Assembly: GCA_030267565.1 (NCBI GenBank)
Contig: BRXU01000022.1
Location: 268,001-332,000, forward strand
DNA from: Pleodorina starrii
Lineage: Eukaryota > Chlorophyta > Chlorophyceae > Chlamydomonadales > Volvocaceae
DNA length: 64,000 nucleotides
Direction of reading: 5' to 3'
Shown: positions 35,695 through 46,200 of the stretch, piece after piece
Position numbering within the stretch: the first letter of the stretch is position 1
Layout of the letters: every line of letters starts with the position of its first letter
Made by a program: the position numbers and the translations under genes
Notes under the pieces: generated by a model
What the model saw: only the letters and a program-made list of their open reading frames with translations
Told to the model about the DNA's origin: nothing
Database searches by the model: none

Positions 35695-36219
35695 CAATGA
35701 AAACGAACATGGACAGTTGGGTTTAGCCAGGTTCGTCGGGTCAAGGACGAAGACATACACTTGTGGCCACTTTAGTCAGGGCAGTGCGCTCCTGTGCGCT
35801 TTTTTAGTGAGACGGTCGGATGAGACCGATGGTCGATAACGGCAAGAGGCCGAAATGGTTGCCAAAACCTAAAAGGATAGGACTGGGCCCTAGGGTGAGC
35901 TGCTATGCATGGTGTGAGCTGCTATGCATGATTCTCTTCACAAAAGGAAAATTTGTTCATCGTTATTGTAATCCACTGTGGCTGGTGAAGGAACACTCAC
36001 TCTGTCGGTCCGGCAAGACGATCTGAGCCTACTTCTCCACAGAGTTGACAGCATTCACCGACAATTCTGCATACAATCATATAATTTCGGGTTGGTTTCA
36101 GCAAATGCCTGATATCGGACTCAAACGGCGCAGCGGGCCAGCATATGGGAAATGCCTTACCCAGCGGGGAAACGTTCCCAGCCGCAACCAGTTCCACAGG
36201 AGAGGGCGGCCGACTCCAT
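33820..36219 (-). CDS. Kinase-like protein, paralogue 1 (601 aa)
   Basis: Minus-strand exons: 36219-36161, 36066-36001, 35679-34409, 34229-33820 (TGA 33822-33820). All phases agree (2, 2, 1). The N-terminus is cysteine-rich (SCGTGCGW, then ECCQLCGEV). Exon 3 has a helical region, a Ser/Thr/Asp-rich linker, then a kinase N-lobe-like stretch: TSVWRATLGG and ALVLKVVPF (Lys about residue 281). A hinge-like LVVGFKYFG follows. The exon 3/4 join gives FLINDLKLENMVY, aligning with the protein-kinase catalytic loop H-R-D-x4-N but with IND. Next comes ADFRFIDAEA where DFG is expected. The C-lobe ends with AGERPSAADVLQQL. I do not recognise a named family; it is protein-kinase-like, perhaps a divergent or inactive kinase. 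Compared with paralogue 2 it has four extra residues in net and about 95% identity in exons 3-4. Confidence 0.8.
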
Positions 36220-36615
36220 CTTCTCGTCAGCCTAATAGAGGGTGTTCAGGAAGAAATGCGATTTCGTAAACCCTGAGGAAAGCGTAAACAGGAGAGCGTC
36301 ACCAGCAAGAGTCACAGGGTGTAAGTGAAAAAGCGGGCGAGCGTATGACTTTTGGGCCTGCCTGCACAAGGCCTTGGACGGAGTACGGAAAAAAAAATGG
36401 CGTGATTCAGTCCCCAGTAGCGAGGGAAGTTTTGCCTCGTCATCTCCTCGCACGAGAGCATACTGGTATCCTCATCACTTGGCTCGACCTATTCCCACTT
36501 ACTGGTCTGCTGGTGATCACTCTTGGAGTTTTCAACTCCCAAACATCAAAACCTCTCAAACCTTCACTAAAAGGACCCGACGAAACAACGATCTAGTTAG
36601 GCCCATTCAACAAAG
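36220..36615. promoter_or_regulatory. Bidirectional promoter of the head-to-head kinase-like pair
   Basis: 396 bp separate the two start codons on opposite strands, so regulatory sequence must be shared. It is AT-richer than the exons and carries an A-run at 36389-36397. It is not visibly palindromic, so the duplication did not include the promoter, or this part has since diverged. Confidence 0.6.
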
Positions 36616-39070
36616 ATGGACTTCACCGGTCTTTGCTGCGCTGGTGCTGGTTGCGGTTGGGGACCCGTTTATGCTGGGTGAGACCTCATTCTTCACTTTT
36701 CCGAGGAGTTCTTGCCCGCCCATCACCAAAATATGCTTCAATATAATATTTGATGTGATTAAAACGCAGGTGTGTGAGCGAGTGCGGCCTGGTGTGTGAA
36801 GATGCGGCAGATCAAGACGCCGGGCTCGCAGGGTAAGTAACTTGAAGGAAGTACCGGTTTTGCTTAGCATATATCATGCTAAATTGTGCTACTTATTTAG
36901 CTTAAACATGCTTTGCCAGCTCGGGCAGCCCAGTTTCTTTGCAATTTCGCGTCCAAATCCTCGTCGGAGTAAGGTGGTGTCGAAGGCCAGGCCGAGATAC
37001 ATGTTATTAAGTAGAAGGTCGTTCTCGGACTTGAAATCTGGCTCCTGCGCGGAACACATGTCGGCCACTCCAACCGTCTCACTAATAAAGCGTAACCTTC
37101 CAACCGTCTCACTAATAAAGCGTAACCTCAAATGCATCTTGACCCGACGAATGCGAGCTCACGCAAGAATGCTATGGTATTTTTTCCTGTGCTGCGCAGA
37201 TGTGAGCTGGACCAGGCGACGCTGCTCTGGCAGCAGGCTGGCCTCCTGAACAGCATGCTAAGGATGCTCGCGGGGTTCATGGGGACGCGCAGCCTGCTGA
37301 CCAGCGACCTGGACACCTCCGCCAACTACACCGCCATCGCTGAGGCCGCCACCAGCGTCGCCGACGCCTTCACCCCGGAGCAGTCATCGTCTGCGGACCT
37401 GCTCGCCAAGCAAGCCCACTGGATGCGCCAGTCGCTGGAGATGCTCGCGAACATGATGCGCATCTCGGCGTCTGGGCCCCAGGGCGGCGACGCAACTGTC
37501 CTGTCTTACGCCGACGGTGCCGCTGAGTTCGCCGACACCTTCACTCAACTCCTGCCACCGCGCGACGACGACAGCAGCAGTGCGGCCAGCAGCTCCTGCG
37601 GAGGAAGTGACCATTGCTCTGCCCCCACCACCTCGACCACCTCTTCCGACAGCACAACCACCGTCGACAGCACCGACAGCACCGATAGCGACATTGACAT
37701 CGTTGTTGCGGCCCTCCGCAGTGCGGCATCCACAGCCGTCCTGCCGGTGCTGAACCCGTACAGCCCACCGTCCTCTGGCGCCAAGCGCCTCCACGCGCCC
37801 TCGGAGGATACCAACACGTCGGTCTGGCGCGCTACGCTTGGCGGCTCTTCTGGCATTTGCCGAGGCAGCTGCGACGCTGAGGGGCAGCAGCAAGAGGCTC
37901 TGGTGCTGAAGGTGGTGCCCTTCCACAGCCCTGAGGTGGCGGCCCGGCTCGAGCAGGAGGGCGACAGCTTCCACACCGGCAGCGGCGAGGTCGCCGAGGC
38001 GCTATTAAAGGAGGAGGCGTGCCACGAGGCCCTCATGGCAGTGGCGGTCGCCCAGGCCAACGCGCGCTACGTTGCGGCGGCGGCGGCGGCGGTCAACGGC
38101 GGCGCTTCGGTTCCAGTCGCCCACGAGATCTACGCGCAGCCCCAGCTCATGGCCGTGCAGGAGTGCCCGCTGCGGGGCAGTTCCCAAGACCTGGGCCACG
38201 ACCGGCAGCTCGTCGTTGGGTTCAAGTACTTTGGTGCCGGCAACGCGGCGGAGTACCAAGCGACGCAGCTGATCCGGGACGTTGCGGGCAAGGAGGTGCG
38301 ACAGCCGCTGATGACCCGCGGGTCGGCCGCCACGCCGCTACTGGCGCCGGCTGCCGTGGAGCTCATCGGGGAGGGTCTGGCGCGGGAGGTCAACGGCATG
38401 GCGCTCAGCATGTACGGCATGATGGGGCGGATGCACGAGCTGGGATTCCTCATCAACGGTGAGTGAGGCCTGGTGGCCGGAGGCAGGGAGGGGCAGGGTC
38501 AGATCTGATGGGAGGGCGGGGGGCATAGAGCGGGGCGCGCAGTGAATGGGGGCGAGTGGATTGTGCGCCCACCCTTGCGTGCTCCTACGTCGCGCCGCAA
38601 ACTGCCGCTGTACTGACTCGCCCGCCCCCTTTCTGCCATCCGTCCGCCCTCGGCCCTCAGACCTGAAGCTGGAGAACATGGTGTACGACACCGATGTGGC
38701 CGACTTTCGCTTCATCGACGCTGAGGCCGTACGACGCTGCCGCCTGGGTGAGAAGCTGCCGGGCGTCTCGAAGCACACGGAGTACACTGCCGCGCCGGAG
38801 CAGCAGCTGGAGGAGGCGGAGGCGTGGAGCGACTCGTTCAGCGACGTCTACGCGGGCGGCGCAAGCATGAGGGAGGCGCTGGCCATCTGCCTGGACGTGT
38901 GCGGCAACCAGCTGGGGCGCGGGGAGGTGTTCGGGGCCGTCAAGGCCGCGTTCCTGGCGCGTGTTGGGCCGCTGCGCGACCTGATGGCGCGCTGCACCGC
39001 TGCTGAGGCGGGCGAGAGGCCCTCAGCGGCGGATGTGTTGCAGCAGCTGCACCGCCACCGCCTGCTGTGA
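36616..39070 (+). CDS. Kinase-like protein, paralogue 2 (597 aa)
   Basis: Exons: 36616-36677, 36770-36832, 37200-38458, 38661-39070 (TGA 39068-39070), phases 2, 2, 1. Exon 1 begins MDFTGLCCAGAGCGWGP and exon 2 carries CVSECGLVCEDAADQ. Both keep the cysteine pattern and splice phases of paralogue 1 but little else. Exons 3-4 are near copies of paralogue 1: VLKVV lysine, INDLKLEN loop, FRFIDAEA, AGERPSAADVL. Differences are mostly single residues plus in-frame indels: two fewer Thr, LCNR replaced by Q, and one added Gln in EVRQPL. Both reading frames therefore stay open. Function is unknown; the fold suggests ATP binding with a non-canonical catalytic loop. Intron 2 holds a 30-bp tandem repeat and an antisense open frame. 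An alternative start at ATG 37132, reading into exon 3 without splicing, is less likely because it lacks the conserved exons 1-2. Confidence 0.8.
37069..37128 (+). repeat. Two tandem 30-bp repeats in intron 2 of paralogue 2
   Basis: Core CCAACCGTCTCACTAATAAA repeated with a 30-bp period and no mismatch in the shared part. Being a multiple of three, it keeps the antisense frame open. Confidence 0.85.
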
Positions 39071-39363
39071 AAGGCTGTGTGTGTGGGGGGGGGGGGGGGC
39101 GGAGCACGGTTGGATGGATGGAGGGCGGGGGGCGGGTGTTCGGTTGGGCTGCGGGAACTCTTTATGGTGCGAGTGGGCGGTGGGGGCGCCTTGTCAGTCA
39201 ATAGTGGGACTGAGGGAGGCAACAGGCGAGGGAGGGAGGACGGCGATAGATGGGTGCGAGTGTGTTGGCTGTTGGGATTGGCATCATGACTGGGGTTGCG
39301 GGACCAGGGAGGGGCTCTCGGGGCGGTTGAGGTAGTTGTGCACAGACCAGACCAGGCCAGTGA
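37185..39363 (+). repeat. Right arm of 2.2-kb inverted duplication
   Basis: Inverted partner of 33481-35694. The outer end lies at the short CCAGACCAGACCAGG array (39343-39360); beyond it the two flanks are unrelated. Confidence 0.92.
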
Positions 39364-39510
39364 CATTCGGCATCATGACTGGGGTCCGTGCGGAGTTTCG
39401 CGGAGTTGCGGTAGTCGGGATGGTTGGGCGCTGCGAACGGACCAGATTCGGTTCAGACGGTTGTGCGCAATTCGGTCACGCGCTGCGAAGCGTAGACGAC
39501 TGGTTGGATC

Positions 39511-39548
39511 TTGGGTTTTAGGGTTTTGGGGTTTTTTAGGGTTTTGGG
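39511..39548 (+). repeat. Degenerate interstitial telomere-like repeat (TTTTAGGG type)
   Basis: GGGTTTTAGGGTTTTGGGG and GTTTTTTAGGGTTTTGGG in succession, a decayed array of the chlamydomonadalean telomere unit, G-rich on plus. Confidence 0.65.
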
Positions 39549-40274
39549 CGCTGAAAGATGCATGAGGGCCAGAATTGGGGACACCTCGCCCACCGACACC
39601 TTCCGGGGTGCTGTGTCATGGGAGGGTGGGGGGTGTTCCAGCGGTGCGCTGGTACTCGTATGCGTGCGCCAACGGACGTGCGACCACTTTATTACCAGTA
39701 GGGCGTCGACTGGCCATCCATAACCTCTTGCAACCACTCATGCTGCTTGCAAGAGGCATGTGAGCGGTTACCGTGTTGCTTGTCCAACCGTATTCCTGAC
39801 CTAATCCGTGCGGGAGTTCTTTTGCGGCTTTGTTGCCGTACGGATCGGGTGACCGTGAGGAACCCATCCGGTCGTTGAGCGCACGAGCCCTGCTCGGGCT
39901 GCTTTTGATGTGTTTTGTGCGTATGCGGTCCGCTGCAACTTCATTAGCGTACGTCGTGCCTTTATTAGACAGGCGGCACCCGGTGTTTCTCTTCAGATGA
40001 GGATGGGTCACACGCTTACAGCCCACTACCAAGTGGGCGGACTGTCGGTTATGCCCCAGAACAGGCTGGGGGCCGCTGGCACGGCGCATTCTTGATACGG
40101 TATCACACGCATGGGTGCTCGGGTGGGCCTCATCTCCGCCTTTCCTCGCCTTTGTTTTGTGTCGCTGGCTTACGGACACGCTGTTATGAACACGTGGGGC
40201 AAAGCGTGCATAGGCGTGGACGTGAGCGTCAAGAAGGTGACGGGCGGGCCGACGGGCGACACCCGCGACAGAGT

Positions 40275-40279
40275 TGTAA
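40275..40279 (+). terminator. Candidate TGTAA poly(A) signal of kinase-like gene 2
   Basis: First plus-strand TGTAA after the stop, about 1.2 kb downstream; another lies at about 40372. Motif only. Confidence 0.4.
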
Positions 40280-40344
40280 CAACACACAGGGTAAAGAGTT
40301 TAGTACCGTAGCTCTGTCTAATCATCGCGCAGCTGAGAACTTTG

Positions 40345-40670
40345 GAATTATTTTATTTTAACGCGCAGCACTGTAAGGAATTATTTTTTCATTACGCGCA
40401 AGTGTCCCTTCCAGGCTGACTATGAGCTCCATTAAGCATTTAGAGACTCCCAAACTCATCTAGCGATAGCCAGGAAGCTAATTTTGTCTATGAAAAGAGC
40501 ACGGAAACCGCATTTCCCCCGTCCAGGCCCCCTCACACGCGGGTACGACAAGAGTTAGGAAGGAGGAAGGGGCTCCGCGGGGTTGTTTGAAATAACGCGC
40601 AGGCCCGGAGGCAATTATTTTATTTTGCGCGTTATTGCACATTCTGCCAAATAATTAATTATTTATGCGC
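40345..40670. repeat. AT-rich cluster with repeated AATTATTTTATTTT...GCGC motif
   Basis: AATTATTTTATTTTAACGCGC (40347 region) and AATTATTTTATTTTGCGCG (about 40613) are direct near-repeats. Further GCGC-tagged AT tracts lie at about 40376, 40590 and 40655. Composition is strikingly different from the neighbours. It may be a small transposon remnant; clear terminal inverted repeats were not established. Confidence 0.45.
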
Positions 40671-43260
40671 GATGATCACTGATAACTACGGGTACCTCTC
40701 TTCACTGGTTGCATGATTGGCTTTGGACCGCATCAGCAGCCTCTTTGCAGTTAACTGCCGTACATCATTGGTTGGTGCAACCGTTCGTTCACTCTGGACC
40801 AGAGACGCGGAGCCCCAGCTAGCGCACGAGGAAGCCCATGGGGGTACTGCAAATGCGGATAGATACGGCGAGGGAGTTGTGTAGTCCGGCTTAAGGATCC
40901 TGCATAGTGAGTTGGTGGCCCATGGGCCCTGTGCGGCCACTGCAGATCGCAAGAGGAAGGAAACGCGTGATGTGGTTCATCATGCTTAGCGGAAGCACTT
41001 GCGAACCGTTTCATCCAGCGATACCACCCTGTACACACAACCCCCGACCCATTTTCAAGTTGGACCAGTGGCCGGCCGTGACCTAGGCTCTCAATCACCG
41101 AGCGATCCAAGCTCGGTGGCTGAGGCGCGTGAGACGCGCACCCAAACCGGGTGGGAGAGGCGGGAACAAAAGATGAACCTACGGTCACAACACGGCGAAT
41201 AGCCGTCAAAAGTGACCCACAGAACTAAGTAAGCAACGAGCAGTACGACAAGAATTGTACTACTTCGTCCAAGAACCCGCCTTCTCGTACCGAGAAGCCT
41301 ACGCATACTCCGAACTAGTAATCCCCCCGGCAACACTATACCGTGTTCGCCAACATTCCTAGCAACGTCGGCTGCTCAGCGCAAGCCCCATGTCAACAAA
41401 CGCAGAAACACAGCCCTTGTCCTGTACCACGTCTGGAGCAGGTGAGTGGATGCGTGGCGCAGTGGCAACAAAGCCCGCTGCGGTCTCAGGGCAGCAGCAC
41501 CACCGTCGCGAGGACGGACAACCCACCGTGCGTAATGTGTTTGCTTATGGGCTAATCGTGACACAGTCTAGCCCCTGCGACAAGAACCGCAATCGCAAAC
41601 CCAGCTCCAAGAACAAGAACCACATCTGCAAAGCCAAGAAGCCAAGTCCCACCGTCGTGGGTCACCCTTTCCTTGCTTATCCCACAATAGCGGTGGCGCA
41701 CCGCCCGACCACAGCCACCACAAGTGGTAAAAAAATAGGTTCCAGTCCTCCAGGCCCCATGCAGCCAAAATAGGGTTGGGTCACTCGCTCACTCCGTTGA
41801 GTTGACCTGCTCCGAATCAACATCGAATGGCGCCACGCAGCATGAATCGTTGGGCAATCTAATCAGCAGTGTCGCTCTCCTAGGAAATCATCCCGCCAGC
41901 CTCCACACGTCGTGTGTCCCCCCCCCAGACGTGTGTTCCAGCCCCCCAGACGGCGCACAACCCGCACGGCCGAGCGCAGATCAAAGAAGGCGGCAGGCCC
42001 TCAAGAAATGCCCAACAATACTATCCTGGACACATTTCACAGCGACCTCAGCTCGAAGCAAGCCCACGCATACACAGGCTCCAAAACCACACTTTTCTCG
42101 TCAATATCACAGCTCCGGTTATCTGTAGCCTGGGGCCGACAAAATACGATGCTCGCAGTGCTGAGCACGATGGGTGTAAAGTATCAAAAGGGCATTATGG
42201 CTGCGTCCACGCTTTATTCGTGGTTCAGCAGGGCACATGGCCAGCTTCCCGCAGTTTTAATCTTCAGTGTCCGCTGACCAAGCACGATCACGATAAACCC
42301 TAAGCAATGACCACTGTGTGCACGCCCATCGTGGTTCACTCTCCGCATCGTCTAAACGCCCAACCCACACCGAAACCGTCCGCCCTCAATGTGTCATGCA
42401 TTCGACCGGCTGCGTGCTGACGAACAGCACAATTGCAAGGCATGGCCTAATGTTGCGCACGCCACACGAAACACGCTCTAGATAGCTGCATGATAAGAGA
42501 AACGCGCTCTTGCCAAAAAAACTGCGTGCGTTGCGCTAGACCGCGGGCAACGAAGTCACGACAACAAGAGCCAAGGGACACACATCGGGGCCCGCTACGC
42601 TCGCCGTGTCATCCCCAGGAATGTACCAGCAGGATACATGAGCGACCCAGAAAGGATCCTCACCACAAATATCCATATAACAAATAATAATGAGCACAGG
42701 AGGCCGTTCGGGACGCCATCAACCAGTTTCAGCACTCGGGCAGACAGTGACGCTGCACTCAGGCAGACAGTGACAGTGAACGCTGACAGCGATATCAGCA
42801 GTAGAAAGGGAAATAATAAAGCATTCCTTGTTCGCCGCGCCGCAGCCGTGCATCGCATCGGCGTCGCATCGCATATCTACAACGACTGGGGTGAGTACGA
42901 CATATACGACGAAACCGGCAAACCAGGCAATGCCCTCTATACAAGTAAGCGCACCTTATTAGCATAGCAAGCAGGCTATATGGGGTGGCACAGTGCTCTC
43001 CGCTTTGCTAGTTTCCTGACACACGCAATTAAAAATCGCGACCCGGCACGTGGACGCTGAAAAAAGAGCGCCCCAACCGTGAAAAGCCTTTCTCTGCGTG
43101 CGTGCCATCACGCACGCATCAACCCCCAGCAAAATACATCCTTTCCCACAACCGCATTCGCGCGCCGCGGTGCGAGCGGCACGGTGCATGCTCTCCCGCC
43201 GCCGCTCGAATCCCGCTGCATAAAATTGTATCTGCGCCGAGACGAAGGAAAGCCCCACAT

Positions 43261-46200
43261 TCACTCACACTCCTGCATCTGCGCTGTGATCATGGTGACG
43301 AGGTCCGCCGCCTTGGGACGTCGGTGCGCATCCGTCGACCAGCAGGCATGCGCCAGGCCCCTGCGTGCGAGGAGAGCGCCGGATCGCAGCGTAGCGCACA
43401 CGCCTTGAGAGCCCAAGGACCCCCCCCCCCGATCAAGGCGACCCCGAAGCTGAGCCTCAAGGCTCAACCGCCGGGGCCGCTTTCCCACGCACAGGTTAAG
43501 GACGGCACGGACGAGCACACGGCAAACGAGCTGTTGAGGAATGCACGCAAGCCATCATCACCGCTCATCACCGCTTCTCTCCCTCACCGTAGGCTCCCTC
43601 ACCGCTGCCAGTCCGAGACAGGTACCGGTGAGACACCCCGGAAGCACGCGGCAGCGGCAGCGACCCGAACGGCGGGTAGGGGCGGGCGAAAATGCGATAG
43701 GGGCGGGCGCACGCGGCGCACTCACCGGTAGGCCAGTGGCACGACGTCTCCGAAAGTGGGGCGCGCGCCCTTGTACACATGGCGCGGGATGTTGTCGGGG
43801 TGCAGATGGGGAAAGGGGCGCACGCCGCCCGACACCAGCTCCCACATCTGGTTCATGCGCCACATCGGGTGATGCACGGACACGGACACGGACACGGAGC
43901 GGAGCGGAGCGGAGGGACACGGGAGCGCAATCAGGACGGATTGCGCCGACACGGAGCCGACACAAAGCAGCAGAATGATGAAGCCGGCACATCATGATGA
44001 AACACACATGCAAACTCGTCGCAGCAGCACCAAGCATAAAGGCGCTTTGGTGCAGAGCTGGAAACGATTCGGGCGATTTGGGTATAACAACACGCATGCC
44101 ACAGCCTGCAAGGCCTATCCAGCCCATCAATGCCCGTCAATGGCAAGGTGTGCGCTTCTGGCGCAAACGAAGGCAGGCAGCCGAGAGGCGCAGCCGGCTG
44201 TCTGTCTGGGCTGCACGCCGACGGCAGCGCCGCTGCAGCGAGAGACGAGAGACGAGGCGGGGCCGGGGAAACTAACAATCAAGATTCTCACCAGTATTCC
44301 GAAGCTGTACACGTCCACGCTGGCATCCACTCGAGCCTCTGCATCAGCGAAGGGACAGGGACAGGACGCCCTACCAGTCAGGCGGCTAAACAGCGGGCGA
44401 ACCAGCAGCTGTACCGGTTCCATGCGCCCATAGCTTTCGAAATTCTACTCGGGACTGCACACAGCTGTACTGCAATCCCAGCTGGTACCACCAGCTCATA
44501 AGCCCTACAGAGTCTGCAAGAAGGCAAACATTCATCTGCCGGTGCGTGCCTATCACAGTGGGACAGTGGGACAGGCATTTGTCCGTCTGGCATTGCCGAA
44601 GCGGCATAAAAGGCCGCAGCTGGGTGCGCGCCACTCACTGCTGGGCAGGAGCTCGGGGGCCATGTGGGTGACAGTGCCGCAGGCCTGGTCCACCAGCACA
44701 TACCGACTGCCGTCCTCAGCGACCTGCAATCGCCATGTATACGAGGGAAGCAAATGGAGAAGCAAGCGGGGCTGAGGGAAGCCTGGTTGAGACCCGGACG
44801 CCGCATGCAGGCTGCTGCCGACCCACCCGCCGCCTATAGCCTACGGAAGGGTCGTACGCTCTGCCGCGGACGGCTACATCAGCTGGGCGTGGCTCCGTGG
44901 GGACGAGTGCATAAACGAGTCTCACCGCAAAACGATTCGAAGCTAAACAACGAAAGCATGGCGAGCACGCTTTCAGGTCCATTCCCTCCCCCGGAGGAAT
45001 ACATAGACTTTTTAGATTCAATAGATTCAATCCTTCTGGGTGCCTGTCTGTCGGGCGAAGCGGACTGGAGAGTAGGCTTGCCGCCGCGGGAGACCCACCC
45101 ACCTCGCTTAGGTGCAGCACGAATCCAAAGTCCGCCAGCTTGACTGTGAAGCCGCGGTGGTCCCGCGGGTTGGACTTGAGCAGCAGGTTGGCGGGCTTGA
45201 TGTCTGAAAGCAACAGCCCAAAACCATGCGGTAGACCACGGGTTGGTTGATTAGTGCGGACCGCCATATCGACGAAACGGCTCCATCGCATCATGACTTG
45301 GGCCGGTAACGCCGGTCTTCCGTGTGTGTGTGTGTGCTGAGTTCCCGTGTTGGTCTGCAGAATGGCAGCACGAGCTCCAGGCGGCTCTTGTCGCCCCAAG
45401 ACGCACGCTACGCCGCCGGCGTCACACCTGCCGATTATCATGCTCCCCAATATTCATCACAAACTCGCGCTCCCCGCACTCCCTCCCTCGCACTCACCCC
45501 TGTGCACCAGGTTGAGCGAGTGCAGGTGGCGCAGCGCCAGAGCCACATCCAACAGCGTCATGTACACACCCTGGAAGGGAGAGTAGGGTGGGAGGGGATG
45601 GAGGGCATGGATGGAGGGAGGCAGGGACGCAGGGCGTGATAATGAAGCAGCCCGCGAAGCGGAGCCCGTTACGCAACCCAGGTTATGCAACCCAACCCAG
45701 GTCGCAGCACGTTGGCCCAAGAAAGAAACGAACGGCGGTGTGGGATCTGTGTCGTCCTTCCGGCGTTTCTTCAGCGAAGCGATGCGCGACTGCAACACGG
45801 CCACAGCCGCTAAGCGCCGAGGCGACACGACACGCTGCCGAACCGCACATCGCCACAGCAGGACGTCGCTCGCGCGGGGCAGTCACGCGGGACAGTCACG
45901 CAGGCAGGACGCGAGGTAGGGCGGCAGGCCAGACCAGGCCAGGCCAGGCCAGGTCAGACTTGCGAAGACAGCCCAGCCCCCGCGCGCGGGCGCTGCCAAC
46001 ACAAAGCCGACCCACTTTCGCTCCTCAAAACCGCACCCAGCAACACCCCAGCCGCCGACCGCAGCCGCCCGGTCACGCACCCGCATGTCTAGCTGGAATG
46101 GGTGCTGGTCCGCAGACACGCCGGCGACGCGTGGGACGAGCACGACGCGCGGGAAGGCGCGGGAGCTCAGTGCCGTGGCCAGGGAGCCGCAGTCCGCCAG

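Larger units (their letters stand above)
39071..43260. other. Gene-poor, AT-richer spacer right of the kinase-like pair
   Basis: No supported exon in 4.2 kb. It contains the paralogue 2 3' UTR with TGTAA at 40275-40279, a degenerate telomere-like tract (39511-39548), and an AT-rich repeat cluster (about 40345-40670). From 41 to 43 kb there are many short open frames without domains. Base composition suggests old intergenic or transposon-derived DNA. Confidence 0.55.

Noticed and set aside
37132..37199. ATG-initiated extension of kinase-like exon 3 without splicing
   Set aside because: Upstream exons with matching phases and conserved cysteines exist for both paralogues, and the extension is not conserved between them.
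44130..44501. Plus-strand open frames over the kinase region
   Set aside because: Antisense shadows of kinase exons and introns; the minus-strand exons carry the catalytic motifs.
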